Of a stretch of 64,000 bases of DNA, positions 10,550-18,793 are shown piece after piece. The stretch's first letter is position 1. Each line of letters begins with the position of its first letter. Position numbers and translations under genes: made by a program. This stretch comes from Halioglobus sp. Lineage in GTDB: Bacteria > Pseudomonadota > Gammaproteobacteria > Pseudomonadales > Halieaceae. The notes beneath the pieces are model-generated. The model saw only the letters and a program-made list of their open reading frames with translations. It had not been told where the DNA came from and did not search any database. Location of the stretch: contig PABK01000008.1 in NCBI GenBank assembly GCA_002699145.1, positions 62,001 through 126,000 on the forward strand, given 5' to 3'.

Positions 10550-12805
10550 GTGACCCACAACAACATCGAAACCCTGCGCCGCACCTGCCCCACCTGTGAA
10601 GCCTGTTGCGGGCTGGTGGTCCAGGTCGACCGCGAGCAGCAGAAGATTATTTCCATCAAGGGCGATGTCGAGGATCATCGTTCGCAGGGCTATGTCTGCG
10701 CCAAGTCCCAGGCCTTCAACTACATCTACGAAGACGGCGAACGCCTGCGCCATCCGGTGAAAAAAACCGGCGACGGCTGGCAGGCGATTTCCTGGGACGA
10801 GGCCTTCGATACCATCGCCGGGGAATTCACCCGCATCCGCCAGCAGCACGGCAAGGACGCCATTGCCTTCTACGTCGGCAACCCGCTGGGCCACGATTTC
10901 GCCGCCGGCGTCTACCTGCAGTCGCTGATGTCCGTTGCCGGCACGGAGCGCTTTTTCTCCGCCGGCACCGTCGACCAGCACCCGCAGCAGCTGGTGTGCT
11001 GGGGCCTGATCGGCCACGAGTGGCTGTTCCCGGTACCGGACCTGGACCGCACCGACCTGTTTATCTGCATGGGAGCCAACCCCGTGGTGAGCCAGGGCAG
11101 CATTATCGGCAAACCGGATATCAAGGCGGCGATGAACGCGATACAGGCCCGCGGGGGGCAGTGTGTGGTCATCGACCCGCGCTACACCGAAACGGCGGCG
11201 GTGGCCGACCAGCACATCGCCATCAGGCCGGGCACCGACGCCTGGTTCCTCATGGCCTTCGCCAACGTGCTGTTCAGCAAGGGCGCGGTCGACCCCGGAC
11301 ACCTGGCGCCCCATGTCGACGGCATCGATGCGCTGCGCGAGGCCGTCAGCGCCTATACGCCGGAGAGCACTGAGGCCGTCACCGGCGTGCCCGCCGCGAC
11401 CCTGCGCCAACTGGTGGACAGCTACTGCGCCACCGACAAGGCGGCGCTGTACGGGCGCATTGGCCTGTGCACCCAGGAATTCGGCATGTCGGCCCACTGG
11501 ATGCTGATGGCGATCAACATCCTGGCCGGCAAGCTCGACCGCGAGGGGGGCATGATGTTCGCCACCGCGCCCGTCGGGGGCTCCGGACCGGGCGCCGAAT
11601 CCAGCGAAAAGCCCTATGGCCGCTGGCACTCGCGCGTGCGCGGTGTGCCGGAAACCTGCGGCGAACTGCCGGCGTCCCTCATGGCCGAGGAAATCACCGC
11701 GCCGGGCGAGGAGGTCCGTGCGCTGCTGACCATCTGCGGCAACCCGGTGCTGTCGGTGCCGCGCGGCGACAAGATCCGCGAGGCCCTCGGCAGCCTGGAG
11801 CTGATGGTCAGTCTCGACATCTACATCAACGAGACCACCAGCCAGGCGGACATCATCCTGCCCAGCACGGTGCACCCGGAACACAGCAACGTCGATGTCA
11901 CCTTCCAGAATTTCACCGCGCGCAATTACGCCTCCTATTCCCCGCGCATCTTCGAGCCCGAGGCGGGGCTGAAGGACCTGGGTGAAATCATCCTGGAAAT
12001 CTCCGCGCGCATGGCCGGCCTGGGCCGCGACGAGATGGAGGGCTTTGTCTACCAGGGCATGGTCGACATGGGCTGCCGGCGTGCGGAGCAGGATGGCTAC
12101 GCCCTGGACGCCGAGACCATCAACGCCGCTGTCACCGGCGATTCCGCGCCGGAGCGCTACCTCGACATCATGCTGCGCACCGGGCCCTACGGAGATCGTT
12201 TCGGCGCCAATCCCGACGGCCTGTCACTGGAGAAACTCAAACGCCACCCCCAGGCGTCCATGGACCTGGGCCCCCTGCAATCCCGCCTGCCCGACGTGCT
12301 GCGCACGCCCGGCAAGCGAATCGACCTGATGCACGAGTTGTTCGACAACGACCTGCCGCGCCTGCACGCGCGCTTTGACGAGCTGACACAACAGGCCGCC
12401 GGCACGGCGCCCGACAACGCGATGCAATTGATCGGGCGCCGGCATGTGCGTGACATGAATTCCTGGCTGCACAACCTGAAACCCTATGTCCGTGGCAAGG
12501 ATCGCTGCACGATGCTGGTGAACAGCGCCGATGCCCGGCGCCTCGGGCTTACCGACGGCGGCGCTGCCCGGGTGGTGTCGGCCGTGGGCGAGGCACGGGT
12601 GCCGGTCGAGGTCTCGGACCAGATGATGAACGGGGTCGTCAGTATTCCGCACGGCTTTGGCCATGTGTATCCCGGCTCGCAACAATCCACGGCGGAAGAC
12701 CTGTTGCCGGGCGTCAGTTGCAACGACCTGATCGACGAATCGCTGGATGTCGCCTCCAGCACCTGCGTGGTGAACGGGGTGCCGGTCAGCGTGTATCCCG
12801 CCTGA
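10550..12805 (+). CDS. Molybdopterin-dependent oxidoreductase (DMSO reductase superfamily)
   Basis: Molybdenum/tungsten bis-pterin enzyme of 751 residues. The N-terminus binds a 4Fe-4S cluster through C13-x2-C16-x3-C20 and C50. The central catalytic domains follow, and the C-terminal pterin-binding barrel spans about 630-750, including the GFGHVYPGSQ region. There is no Tat signal, so it is probably cytoplasmic and soluble. The start is GTG with AAGGA upstream; the nearby ATG at 10512 is in another frame and soon stops. No electron-transfer or chaperone subunit lies next to it. The metal ligand position (near SAGTVDQHP) cannot be settled by eye, and the substrate is unknown. The divergent TetR gene suggests a substrate-induced catabolic enzyme. 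Confidence 0.92.
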   Translation: MTHNNIETLRRTCPTCEACCGLVVQVDREQQKIISIKGDVEDHRSQGYVCAKSQAFNYIYEDGERLRHPVKKTGDGWQAISWDEAFDTIAGEFTRIRQQHGKDAIAFYVGNPLGHDFAAGVYLQSLMSVAGTERFFSAGTVDQHPQQLVCWGLIGHEWLFPVPDLDRTDLFICMGANPVVSQGSIIGKPDIKAAMNAIQARGGQCVVIDPRYTETAAVADQHIAIRPGTDAWFLMAFANVLFSKGAVDPGHLAPHVDGIDALREAVSAYTPESTEAVTGVPAATLRQLVDSYCATDKAALYGRIGLCTQEFGMSAHWMLMAINILAGKLDREGGMMFATAPVGGSGPGAESSEKPYGRWHSRVRGVPETCGELPASLMAEEITAPGEEVRALLTICGNPVLSVPRGDKIREALGSLELMVSLDIYINETTSQADIILPSTVHPEHSNVDVTFQNFTARNYASYSPRIFEPEAGLKDLGEIILEISARMAGLGRDEMEGFVYQGMVDMGCRRAEQDGYALDAETINAAVTGDSAPERYLDIMLRTGPYGDRFGANPDGLSLEKLKRHPQASMDLGPLQSRLPDVLRTPGKRIDLMHELFDNDLPRLHARFDELTQQAAGTAPDNAMQLIGRRHVRDMNSWLHNLKPYVRGKDRCTMLVNSADARRLGLTDGGAARVVSAVGEARVPVEVSDQMMNGVVSIPHGFGHVYPGSQQSTAEDLLPGVSCNDLIDESLDVASSTCVVNGVPVSVYPA

Positions 12806-12907
12806 GGGGCCTGGCGCTGCGGCGGGTCGTCGCCCTGGACGCCGCCGTGCCCCCCATCAACAAGTCGCCGACGGGCGGTAGCATCCTGTCGGCGGGAGAC
12901 CGCGCTG

Positions 12908-13759
12908 TCAGTTCTGCTCCGGCGGCGGTCCGTTGAACGTGATCAGCCCGTGCGCCGTTTCCGCCACAATCACGCCGTCCTCGATGACATAGCTGCGTAC
13001 GCCGTCCTCGATCTCGACCCAGCCCGCGTCCAGCGAATACAGCACGCGGGCGGTGTCGCGAAAAATGTCCTCCTGGATAACCTGCGGGTTGACGCCGTTG
13101 AACAGGTCGTTGAGGCTCTGCACCGCGGCGATGATGTCAGCGTGTCCCAGGAGGATGCCCTGGTCATCGAGCACAAACGCGTCAGGCCTGTAGTGGCAGG
13201 CGACATCCTCCCAGTTTTCCCGCCCTATCGCGTCGCGAAGTTCAAACAGCACCTGGGAGTTGGTCCGCTGCGCGTACTGGGCGGGGCAGGTCAAATCGGG
13301 ATTCAGCGGGTACAGGTCATCGACATCCAGGACCCCGTCATTGTCATCGTCATCATCGAGGTGATCCTGCAGGCCATCACCATCGGAGTCCGTGCCGACA
13401 AACTCGAACAGCGGCATGGCATAGTTGATATGGTCGCCGGCGATGAAGTCCAGCACCCCGTCGATACCGCCCAGGCCGACATTGGACGCCACGCAGGTGG
13501 GGTTGGTCGAGTCCGCACAGATAAAGCCGGAGCCGGCCGCCCAGTGCTTGAAGGCGTAGCCCGCCCGCGGCACGGCCGTGAAGGATTCATTGAAATCGTC
13601 CGCGGCAATCGCGAACTCGCAGACGCTTTCCGACGCGCAGTTGCGGGTGTCAGAGGCGGACTGGATATCGCCGCCCGAGGTGGCGATGACGGCGAGCTTG
13701 CAGCTGGCCAGGAGCGGGACGAGGCAGGCGGTGACTGACAGTCGAATGGTCATTCTCAT
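12908..13759 (-). CDS. Putative lipoprotein with calcium-type acidic repeats and SnoaL-like C-terminal domain
   Basis: Secreted protein of 283 residues with a lipobox LASC (C20). The N-terminal module (about 20-75: SGGDIQSAS...RNC...PRAGYAFKHW) matches that of the lipoprotein at 7008-9545. Residues about 122-147 carry a thrombospondin type 3-like calcium repeat (DSDGDGLQDHLDDDDDNDG). The last 120 residues look like a SnoaL/NTF2-type alpha+beta cone, a fold often of unknown role. It is convergent with the oxidoreductase, 102 bases apart. Function is unknown; an envelope or extracellular calcium-binding role is inference. Confidence 0.82.
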   Translation of the reverse strand: MRMTIRLSVTACLVPLLASCKLAVIATSGGDIQSASDTRNCASESVCEFAIAADDFNESFTAVPRAGYAFKHWAAGSGFICADSTNPTCVASNVGLGGIDGVLDFIAGDHINYAMPLFEFVGTDSDGDGLQDHLDDDDDNDGVLDVDDLYPLNPDLTCPAQYAQRTNSQVLFELRDAIGRENWEDVACHYRPDAFVLDDQGILLGHADIIAAVQSLNDLFNGVNPQVIQEDIFRDTARVLYSLDAGWVEIEDGVRSYVIEDGVIVAETAHGLITFNGPPPEQN

Positions 13760-13921
13760 GGGAGATCCGGCGGGATTTATGGATTTGGCCTTTACGTTAT
13801 AGCCAAACGCGCCGGCGACAAAATTCCATGGCGCTATAAAAAACTTATTGGAACACCCCTGAACAGCATAAGCGTCCGCATCGCTGGTCGGCCTGAGCCA
13901 GCGGGGCCCTGCCGGGCTTCG

Positions 13922-14752
13922 TCATGCGCGTACAGCAGGCACCGATCTGCGGAACAGGGCGTAGACCAACAAACCGGACAGCAGGAGTAGCCCGGTGGCG
14001 CTCACCGGCACCACGCCGCGAACCTGGGTAAGCCTGGCACTGCCGGTGTAACGCAGCCCTTCGGCATAAGCCTCGCTGTTCACAAAGTCGGAGAAATCAC
14101 CGAGGGTTTGTTGCGCAAATGCCTGGAAACCAAACTCGACCGCGTCGTCCACCAGCGTCTGCACATAGTCCAGGTAATCCTGCGCTGTCAGCAGGTATCC
14201 GTTTGCGATGTCTGCGCCCGCTAGCAACTGCAGATCCTGGCTGGCAAACAGGTAGAGGCTGCGGTTCGCCAGGTCCGTGGCAGCAAACAGGTCCGGGTCG
14301 TTTCGCGCCGATCCGGTATAGCGCACTGCAAAATCAGTGACGTAGGTTTCCGGGAAAAACGAGGTGGCTGACGTCGACAACCTGCTGAGGCCGTTATCGT
14401 AGCCCAGCGCGGGCCAGCGGGTTAAAACCGCGTCGAGGTAGGCGTCCAGGGGCGTGGTCGGCGCCTCGGATATCCCCGTTTCGGCTTGCGCATAGGCAAA
14501 CCCGGTGCTTGGGTCGAGGGTGTCGGTGTCGACGGTGAACTCCAGGGTAAACGCGTCACCGGAATAACCGTTGTCCACTACCCAACGATCGCTGTCGCCG
14601 AGCCCGTAGATGTCATCGTAGGTTTCCCGCTGGTCGACCTCGACTTCGAAAACGAGCGAGATGAGGTCGGCGCTGGCGGGGTTGCCCAGGAGCATCGCCC
14701 CGATGGCCAGGAGCAGAACGGGAGATGGGTGCTTGCGGCTGGAACGTTGCAT
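13922..14752 (-). CDS. Secreted protein with PEP-CTERM-like C-terminal sorting signal
   Basis: Protein of 276 residues with an N-terminal signal peptide (cleavage after about residue 28, NPASA). The C-terminal tail from residue 248 has the three-part exosortase signal layout: VPVSA, a hydrophobic stretch of about 14 residues, then RR and a short basic tail. This is a VPxxA variant of PEP-CTERM/VPLPA tails. The body (GYSGDAFTLEFTVDTDTLDPS) resembles the beta-rich extracellular proteins that usually carry such tails. No exosortase is in the window. An inverted repeat lies just before the start codon. Function is unknown; an exopolysaccharide-associated surface role is inferred from the tail. 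Confidence 0.8.
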   Translation of the reverse strand: MQRSSRKHPSPVLLLAIGAMLLGNPASADLISLVFEVEVDQRETYDDIYGLGDSDRWVVDNGYSGDAFTLEFTVDTDTLDPSTGFAYAQAETGISEAPTTPLDAYLDAVLTRWPALGYDNGLSRLSTSATSFFPETYVTDFAVRYTGSARNDPDLFAATDLANRSLYLFASQDLQLLAGADIANGYLLTAQDYLDYVQTLVDDAVEFGFQAFAQQTLGDFSDFVNSEAYAEGLRYTGSARLTQVRGVVPVSATGLLLLSGLLVYALFRRSVPAVRA

Positions 14753-15183
14753 ATCACAGACTACGGCTTATTTTTTCTTGACTGTAGTCTGGGAAATCTG
14801 GAATTGCAAAGATGTTTTGCAACTGGTGTGGGGTGCCTTGGGCTGGAGAGGGAGGGGCGAGCCAGACTGCCCGAATGTCGGAAAAGGCGTCTGTAGATAC
14901 GGTCGGCATGCTGCACACCGCTAATGGCTGACCGTACCCGGAATTACCAAAAACCATCTGCCGCGTAAACTCTCTCGCTAATCGAGAGGTATCACGCACC
15001 CGTGAATGAGCGCGACCAGCGTAAGTAGTTGTACGCATCCATCCGTAAGTAATCATCCGTCTGGTCATTGTCTGCGGCATGCCTATTGTAATAAAGCATG
15101 ACCGACGCCTTGACTGTCGCTGAGGCGCCTGGACAGCGTACAGACATGCAGGATACCTGAGACGAAAAACATACGAGGTTGAC
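14753..15183. other. Divergent intergenic region with 5'-leader inverted repeat
   Basis: There are 431 bases without a convincing gene between the PEP-CTERM-like gene and the protease gene. CAGACTAC (14757-14764) and GTAGTCTG (14784-14791) form a perfect 8-base inverted repeat with a 19-base A/T-rich loop. It ends 5 bases before the ATG at 14752, so in the mRNA of that gene it would fold against the start codon. A 150-codon frame across the region on the minus strand has no supporting features. Confidence 0.5.
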
Positions 15184-16425
15184 ATGGTTGAAGATACGGA
15201 TACCACTGACTACTCATTGGAAGAATACGCCCAGGCCCGCTTTGAGCTGACCAGGCCCATCCCAACCGGGGCCAGAATCGTGGTAGCCCGCCAGGGAGAC
15301 AAGTCATTGTCATCTCTTGTTGCAGATGCGTGCGCCAGTTTCGACGCGACAGCGCAGGTGGCGACGTTCACTACCGAAGCAGACCTTGACTCACTGAACC
15401 ATAGCGATGCAGTGGTATTTGAGGAGCTGGGCCTTGCGGTCCTCGACCACAATGACGGGTTCGACGCAACCACGTCAATGACAGAGTTCATCACCAGCTC
15501 GGGCAGCGTCGAGGATTCCTATCCTGAGTTCTATGCTTTCGCCGATGAAGCGCCAGCCTCGGCTCACTTTTTAGATACCGCCACCTACACCTGGGGGCTT
15601 CAGGCGACCCGCACAGACGTGTGCAGCTACACTGGAAAGGGCATCAGGGTTGCGGTACTGGATACCGGAATAGATTTGCAACATCCTGACTTCACCGGAC
15701 GGATCGCCGATTCACGCTCATTCGTTGCCGGAGAATCTGTCGACGACCTGAACGGCCATGGCACGCATTGCTGCGGAACGGTTGCGGGGCCGATGGGCGC
15801 AAGCCCGCGCTATGGGGTCGCGCCTGATGTGGAGCTTATCGTTGGAAAAGTATTATCGAACCGCGGCAGCGGGCGCCAGAGAGACATTCTGGCGGCAATG
15901 CTATGGAGCGTCCAACAAGGCGCGCAGGTTATCTCCATGTCACTGGGCAGGCCAACTCGTCCCGGCGAGCCATTTGATCCGGCATATGAACGTGCCGCAG
16001 CCTATGCCCTCGAAAACGGCAGTCTGATCGTCGCCGCGGCCGGCAACGAAAGCGAACGACGCTTCGGGTTCATTGCGCCGGTTGGCGCACCTGCCAACTC
16101 ACCCAGCATCCTGGCGGTGGCTGCACTCGACCAATCGCTAATGGAAGCGGATTTTTCATGCGGCGGCATAAATGACAACGGTGGCGAGGTTGATATCGCC
16201 GCCCCGGGGGTTGCCATTTATTCCAGTTGGCCGCTTCCTAGAGGTTATCGACGCCTAAGCGGTACCAGCATGGCCTGCCCACACGTCGCCGGTCTGGCCG
16301 CGCTTCATGCAGAGAGCTCGGGAGGCTTGCGCGGAACTGCTCTTGCCCAGCAAGTCATTGCGTCTGTGCAGGATATCGGTCGACCGCAGAGAGATACAGG
16401 CGCAGGCCTGGCCATCGCTCCGTAG
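15184..16425 (+). CDS. Subtilisin-like serine peptidase (S8 family)
   Basis: Serine endopeptidase of 413 residues with the full subtilase triad: D160 in VAVLDTGID, H192 in NGHGTH, S362 in GTSMACPHVAG, and oxyanion N288 in AAAGNES. The catalytic domain spans about 145-405. The first 135 residues have no signal peptide; residues about 30-90 (RIVVARQGDKS...) could be an I9-like propeptide domain. Lack of a signal peptide implies cytosolic action or unconventional export. GAGGT stands before the ATG. It is followed by a small I9-like gene (16488-16724) that could inhibit or fold it. Base composition is visibly less G+C-rich than the flanking genes, so transfer is possible. Subtilase identity is certain; the substrate is unknown. 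Confidence 0.93.
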   Translation: MVEDTDTTDYSLEEYAQARFELTRPIPTGARIVVARQGDKSLSSLVADACASFDATAQVATFTTEADLDSLNHSDAVVFEELGLAVLDHNDGFDATTSMTEFITSSGSVEDSYPEFYAFADEAPASAHFLDTATYTWGLQATRTDVCSYTGKGIRVAVLDTGIDLQHPDFTGRIADSRSFVAGESVDDLNGHGTHCCGTVAGPMGASPRYGVAPDVELIVGKVLSNRGSGRQRDILAAMLWSVQQGAQVISMSLGRPTRPGEPFDPAYERAAAYALENGSLIVAAAGNESERRFGFIAPVGAPANSPSILAVAALDQSLMEADFSCGGINDNGGEVDIAAPGVAIYSSWPLPRGYRRLSGTSMACPHVAGLAALHAESSGGLRGTALAQQVIASVQDIGRPQRDTGAGLAIAP

Positions 16426-16427
16426 AC

Positions 16428-16466
16428 AAAAGGTCCCTCCGCAAGCATACTGAGGGGGTCTTTCGT
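16428..16466 (+). terminator. Possible hairpin terminator or attenuator after the protease gene
   Basis: AAAGGTCCCTC pairs imperfectly (wobbles and a bulge) with GAGGGGGTCTTT downstream. It sits between the protease stop and the small I9-like gene, so it could reduce rather than stop read-through. Confidence 0.35.
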
Positions 16467-16487
16467 GCTAATGAGTAGGTATCTCTG

Positions 16488-16724
16488 GTGGCACAGAAAA
16501 ACGTTGTGGTAGTTGCCGAGGGCACGGACAAGCAGTCATTTGCGAAATTGAAAGTGATGCTTGAAAACTGCGGCCTGCGGGTAGAGGACATCTTTCCGGA
16601 GATCGGCACCCTGGTCGGCATTGTGGATGACTCCCAACTAGAAGCGTTATCCATCCTGGAAGGGGTAGCTAGCATTTCGGAGGAGGATGTTATTCACCTG
16701 CCGGAACCCGGGAAACCACAGTAG
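16488..16724 (+). CDS. Small stand-alone peptidase-inhibitor I9 / propeptide-like protein
   Basis: Protein of 78 residues starting at GTG, with AGGT upstream. The layout is strand (VVVVAEGT), helix (KQSFAKLKVMLENCG), strand (RVEDIFPEIGTLVGIV), helix (DSQLEALSILEGV), strand (ASISEEDVIHL). This matches subtilisin propeptides and free I9 inhibitors such as yeast Pbi2, including the late 'GV..I.ED' pattern. It lies 62 bases after the S8 peptidase gene on the same strand. I infer that it acts in trans on that peptidase as inhibitor, immunity factor or folding helper. There is no signal peptide, matching the peptidase, so both would share a compartment. The fold call is from pattern, not from a search. 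Confidence 0.72.
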   Translation: MAQKNVVVVAEGTDKQSFAKLKVMLENCGLRVEDIFPEIGTLVGIVDDSQLEALSILEGVASISEEDVIHLPEPGKPQ

Positions 16725-16833
16725 CATCCAGTCGGCAACGCCTATCTGGCAAAGTCAGTCGATTACTCGGCAAGTACCAGGGCCGACACACTCGACCTGC
16801 CCCAGCCGAACATATTCAGACGTCAACCGCCAG

Positions 16834-18216
16834 CTAGCTACTGGAGGGTTTGTATTCCTCCAGTAAGTCCAGTTTTTTCCCAATGAACACACTGAACACG
16901 GTACCATCTTCATCGTCCCATTCGACTTTCAGCCCGCCGTTGAAGGCGTTTTTGCTTTTCTGGGAAAAATAGATGGGTAGGGCAAGGTGGACTTCATCAC
17001 TATCGAAATCGTAGGTAGCCTTTGGCGCCACTGCGATCGTGGGAAATCGAGTCGCCTTCGAGAAGAACCTTAGCGGAGTTCTCAGGTTCAGAGATACCAG
17101 GTCTTTCTCTACCTTGTCTGGCGACTTCCCCGGTGCACTGGCGCACTTCAAGAAATTGTTGGAGTCTACAGGCTCAGTATCGCACCTGCTTTCAGTTTTG
17201 GCAGGCTTGTACCCCTCCGCATAGGCATACCTTACAGTTGTTGCCCACTTCCCTATTACTCCGTAGTTCAGATAGGCGCTCATTTCCCATGGATTCTCGG
17301 AGCGCTTCGAGGTTTCGGTAGACCCCTCCTGGAAAAATTCGTAATCCTTGGTTCCGTACTTACCTGTGATACCACCCACCCAGATCGGCTCACTTACAAG
17401 TTGCTCAACGAATCGCGTACCCAACGGAAGTTCCTCCACCCCCGCGGGCTGACTTGCATTCTGTTTCAGCGCGGCGTTCAATCTGTCAATATTCTGGCAG
17501 GTCGCGTTCCAGCTTGCCGCGAGCACCTCCATGCGAAGCATGAGGGACTCGCGTTCCGCATCCCCCAGGGACACTGCCGATGAGGATGTGGTGACCTGTT
17601 CCGCCAAGCCCTCAAAATCTAATTCCTGGCAATCACCCTCAAACCGAGCGGCAGTGAACTGATACCTGCTGGATAACAACTCGGCCTCCTCGGTGAGGCG
17701 GCGTTTTTGCTCCTGTTCATCCCGCAGCTCTTGTTGCAGCATATTCTCTGCGTTGTTGACATACGACAGATCCCAGCACTCGCGGCCACTCAGGTATCCA
17801 CTATCGCAGAGGCTGGAATACCTGAAGCCATCGCTCAGCGCTTCTCCTTTTTTTTCTCGCTTGAAGCTCTGCCACTGCAGGTTAAATTCTACCGAAGCCG
17901 CATTCTTGAACACGTCAAATTCTGAGAAAGACGCCTCCCCGGTCTCTTTGTCCAGGGGGGCACTGAATGTGATATACGATATATGTTTTTCACCAGGCAA
18001 GGACAGTTTCAGCGTGGCGGTTGAATCCTTGTCATTTGAACCTGCCTCTATTTCAAATCCGCCACTGGAGGTATCAGCCACCTCACCGGCGTCAACCAGG
18101 CCCAGTGAGTAGGAGTAGGCATCGGGCATCTTGTCGTCTGCGAACGAACTCTGTACCGAGACAATCTGAGTGGTCAGTAGTACCAAGAACGAAACTAGCA
18201 AGGTCACTTCACGCAT
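16834..18216 (-). CDS. Secreted protein of unknown function
   Basis: Hypothetical protein of 460 residues from the ATG at 18216, which has GAGGAA at good spacing; an in-frame TTG at 18246 lacks a site. There is a signal peptide (about 1-27, ending SSFA). Residues about 150-185 (ENMLQQELRDEQEQKRRLTEEA) are a short coiled coil. Several paired Cys (CDSGYLSGREC, CQELDF, CQNID) suggest periplasmic disulfides. The C-terminal 200 residues alternate polar and apolar positions with many aromatics, perhaps a small outer-membrane barrel (inference). Its G+C content is visibly lower than the flanking genes, as for the protease pair it converges with. I do not recognise the family. Confidence 0.75.
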   Translation of the reverse strand: MREVTLLVSFLVLLTTQIVSVQSSFADDKMPDAYSYSLGLVDAGEVADTSSGGFEIEAGSNDKDSTATLKLSLPGEKHISYITFSAPLDKETGEASFSEFDVFKNAASVEFNLQWQSFKREKKGEALSDGFRYSSLCDSGYLSGRECWDLSYVNNAENMLQQELRDEQEQKRRLTEEAELLSSRYQFTAARFEGDCQELDFEGLAEQVTTSSSAVSLGDAERESLMLRMEVLAASWNATCQNIDRLNAALKQNASQPAGVEELPLGTRFVEQLVSEPIWVGGITGKYGTKDYEFFQEGSTETSKRSENPWEMSAYLNYGVIGKWATTVRYAYAEGYKPAKTESRCDTEPVDSNNFLKCASAPGKSPDKVEKDLVSLNLRTPLRFFSKATRFPTIAVAPKATYDFDSDEVHLALPIYFSQKSKNAFNGGLKVEWDDEDGTVFSVFIGKKLDLLEEYKPSSS

Positions 18217-18793
18217 GGTTCTATTCCTCAATTTATTGTGCGGCAAGCAGGGCTGCAGCGGAGCTCACTCGACTCCACTGGCCGGCTTCACAGTCAACGG
18301 TCCTGCTTGCGCAACACCGTGAGCGTGCGGCAATGCCTTCTCACTGGCCGGTACAAGTATCCGCCAGAACGAATGCAGTTTCTGTTGGGTTCATTACCTA
18401 GGGCCGCGTAGGTAAGAGTACGTACTGGCCGAACCGCACTACCGCCGGCCGGGGTAGCTCAAATTCGCAAGCATCTGTAGAGAAGTGGGAGAAACTAATC
18501 GCAGCCGGCGTGTCCTCCAACCTCTGTCAGGCCAGACGGATCATGGGCGGCGCCTGCCACGGCAATTGATTCTGCTCGTCCGCGGCGACCAGTCGTTCTC
18601 CGGGGCCGGTCCTTACCCCCGGCAACGAAACACGTAAAACTCGTCGCTGGACAGGTGTTGACAACTGCTGCAATTGCCACAGGATAGTGGCTACCACACC
18701 GATCGCAGAGCAGGCAAGGTCCAGCCCCGTCCGCACCGGATTACCCAACAAGCCTGCAACGGCAGGCACTGTCTAGCTTGACTGAAGCCCACT
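18217..18793. other. Intergenic region upstream of the TonB receptor
   Basis: These 577 bases lie between divergent genes, and no coding frame has support. The only promoter-like element noticed is TTGACA (18658-18663) with a weak -10 (GGATAG) 18 bases on, about 105 bases before the receptor gene. I see no repeat or operator. Confidence 0.4.

Noticed and set aside
14754-15206. A 150-codon minus-strand frame in the gap before the protease gene
   Set aside because: No ribosome site or recognisable feature, and it covers the start of the protease gene and the hairpin leader.
18658-18688. sigma-70 promoter for the TonB receptor
   Set aside because: TTGACA is perfect but the -10 is poor; noted only in the intergenic entry, not called as a promoter.
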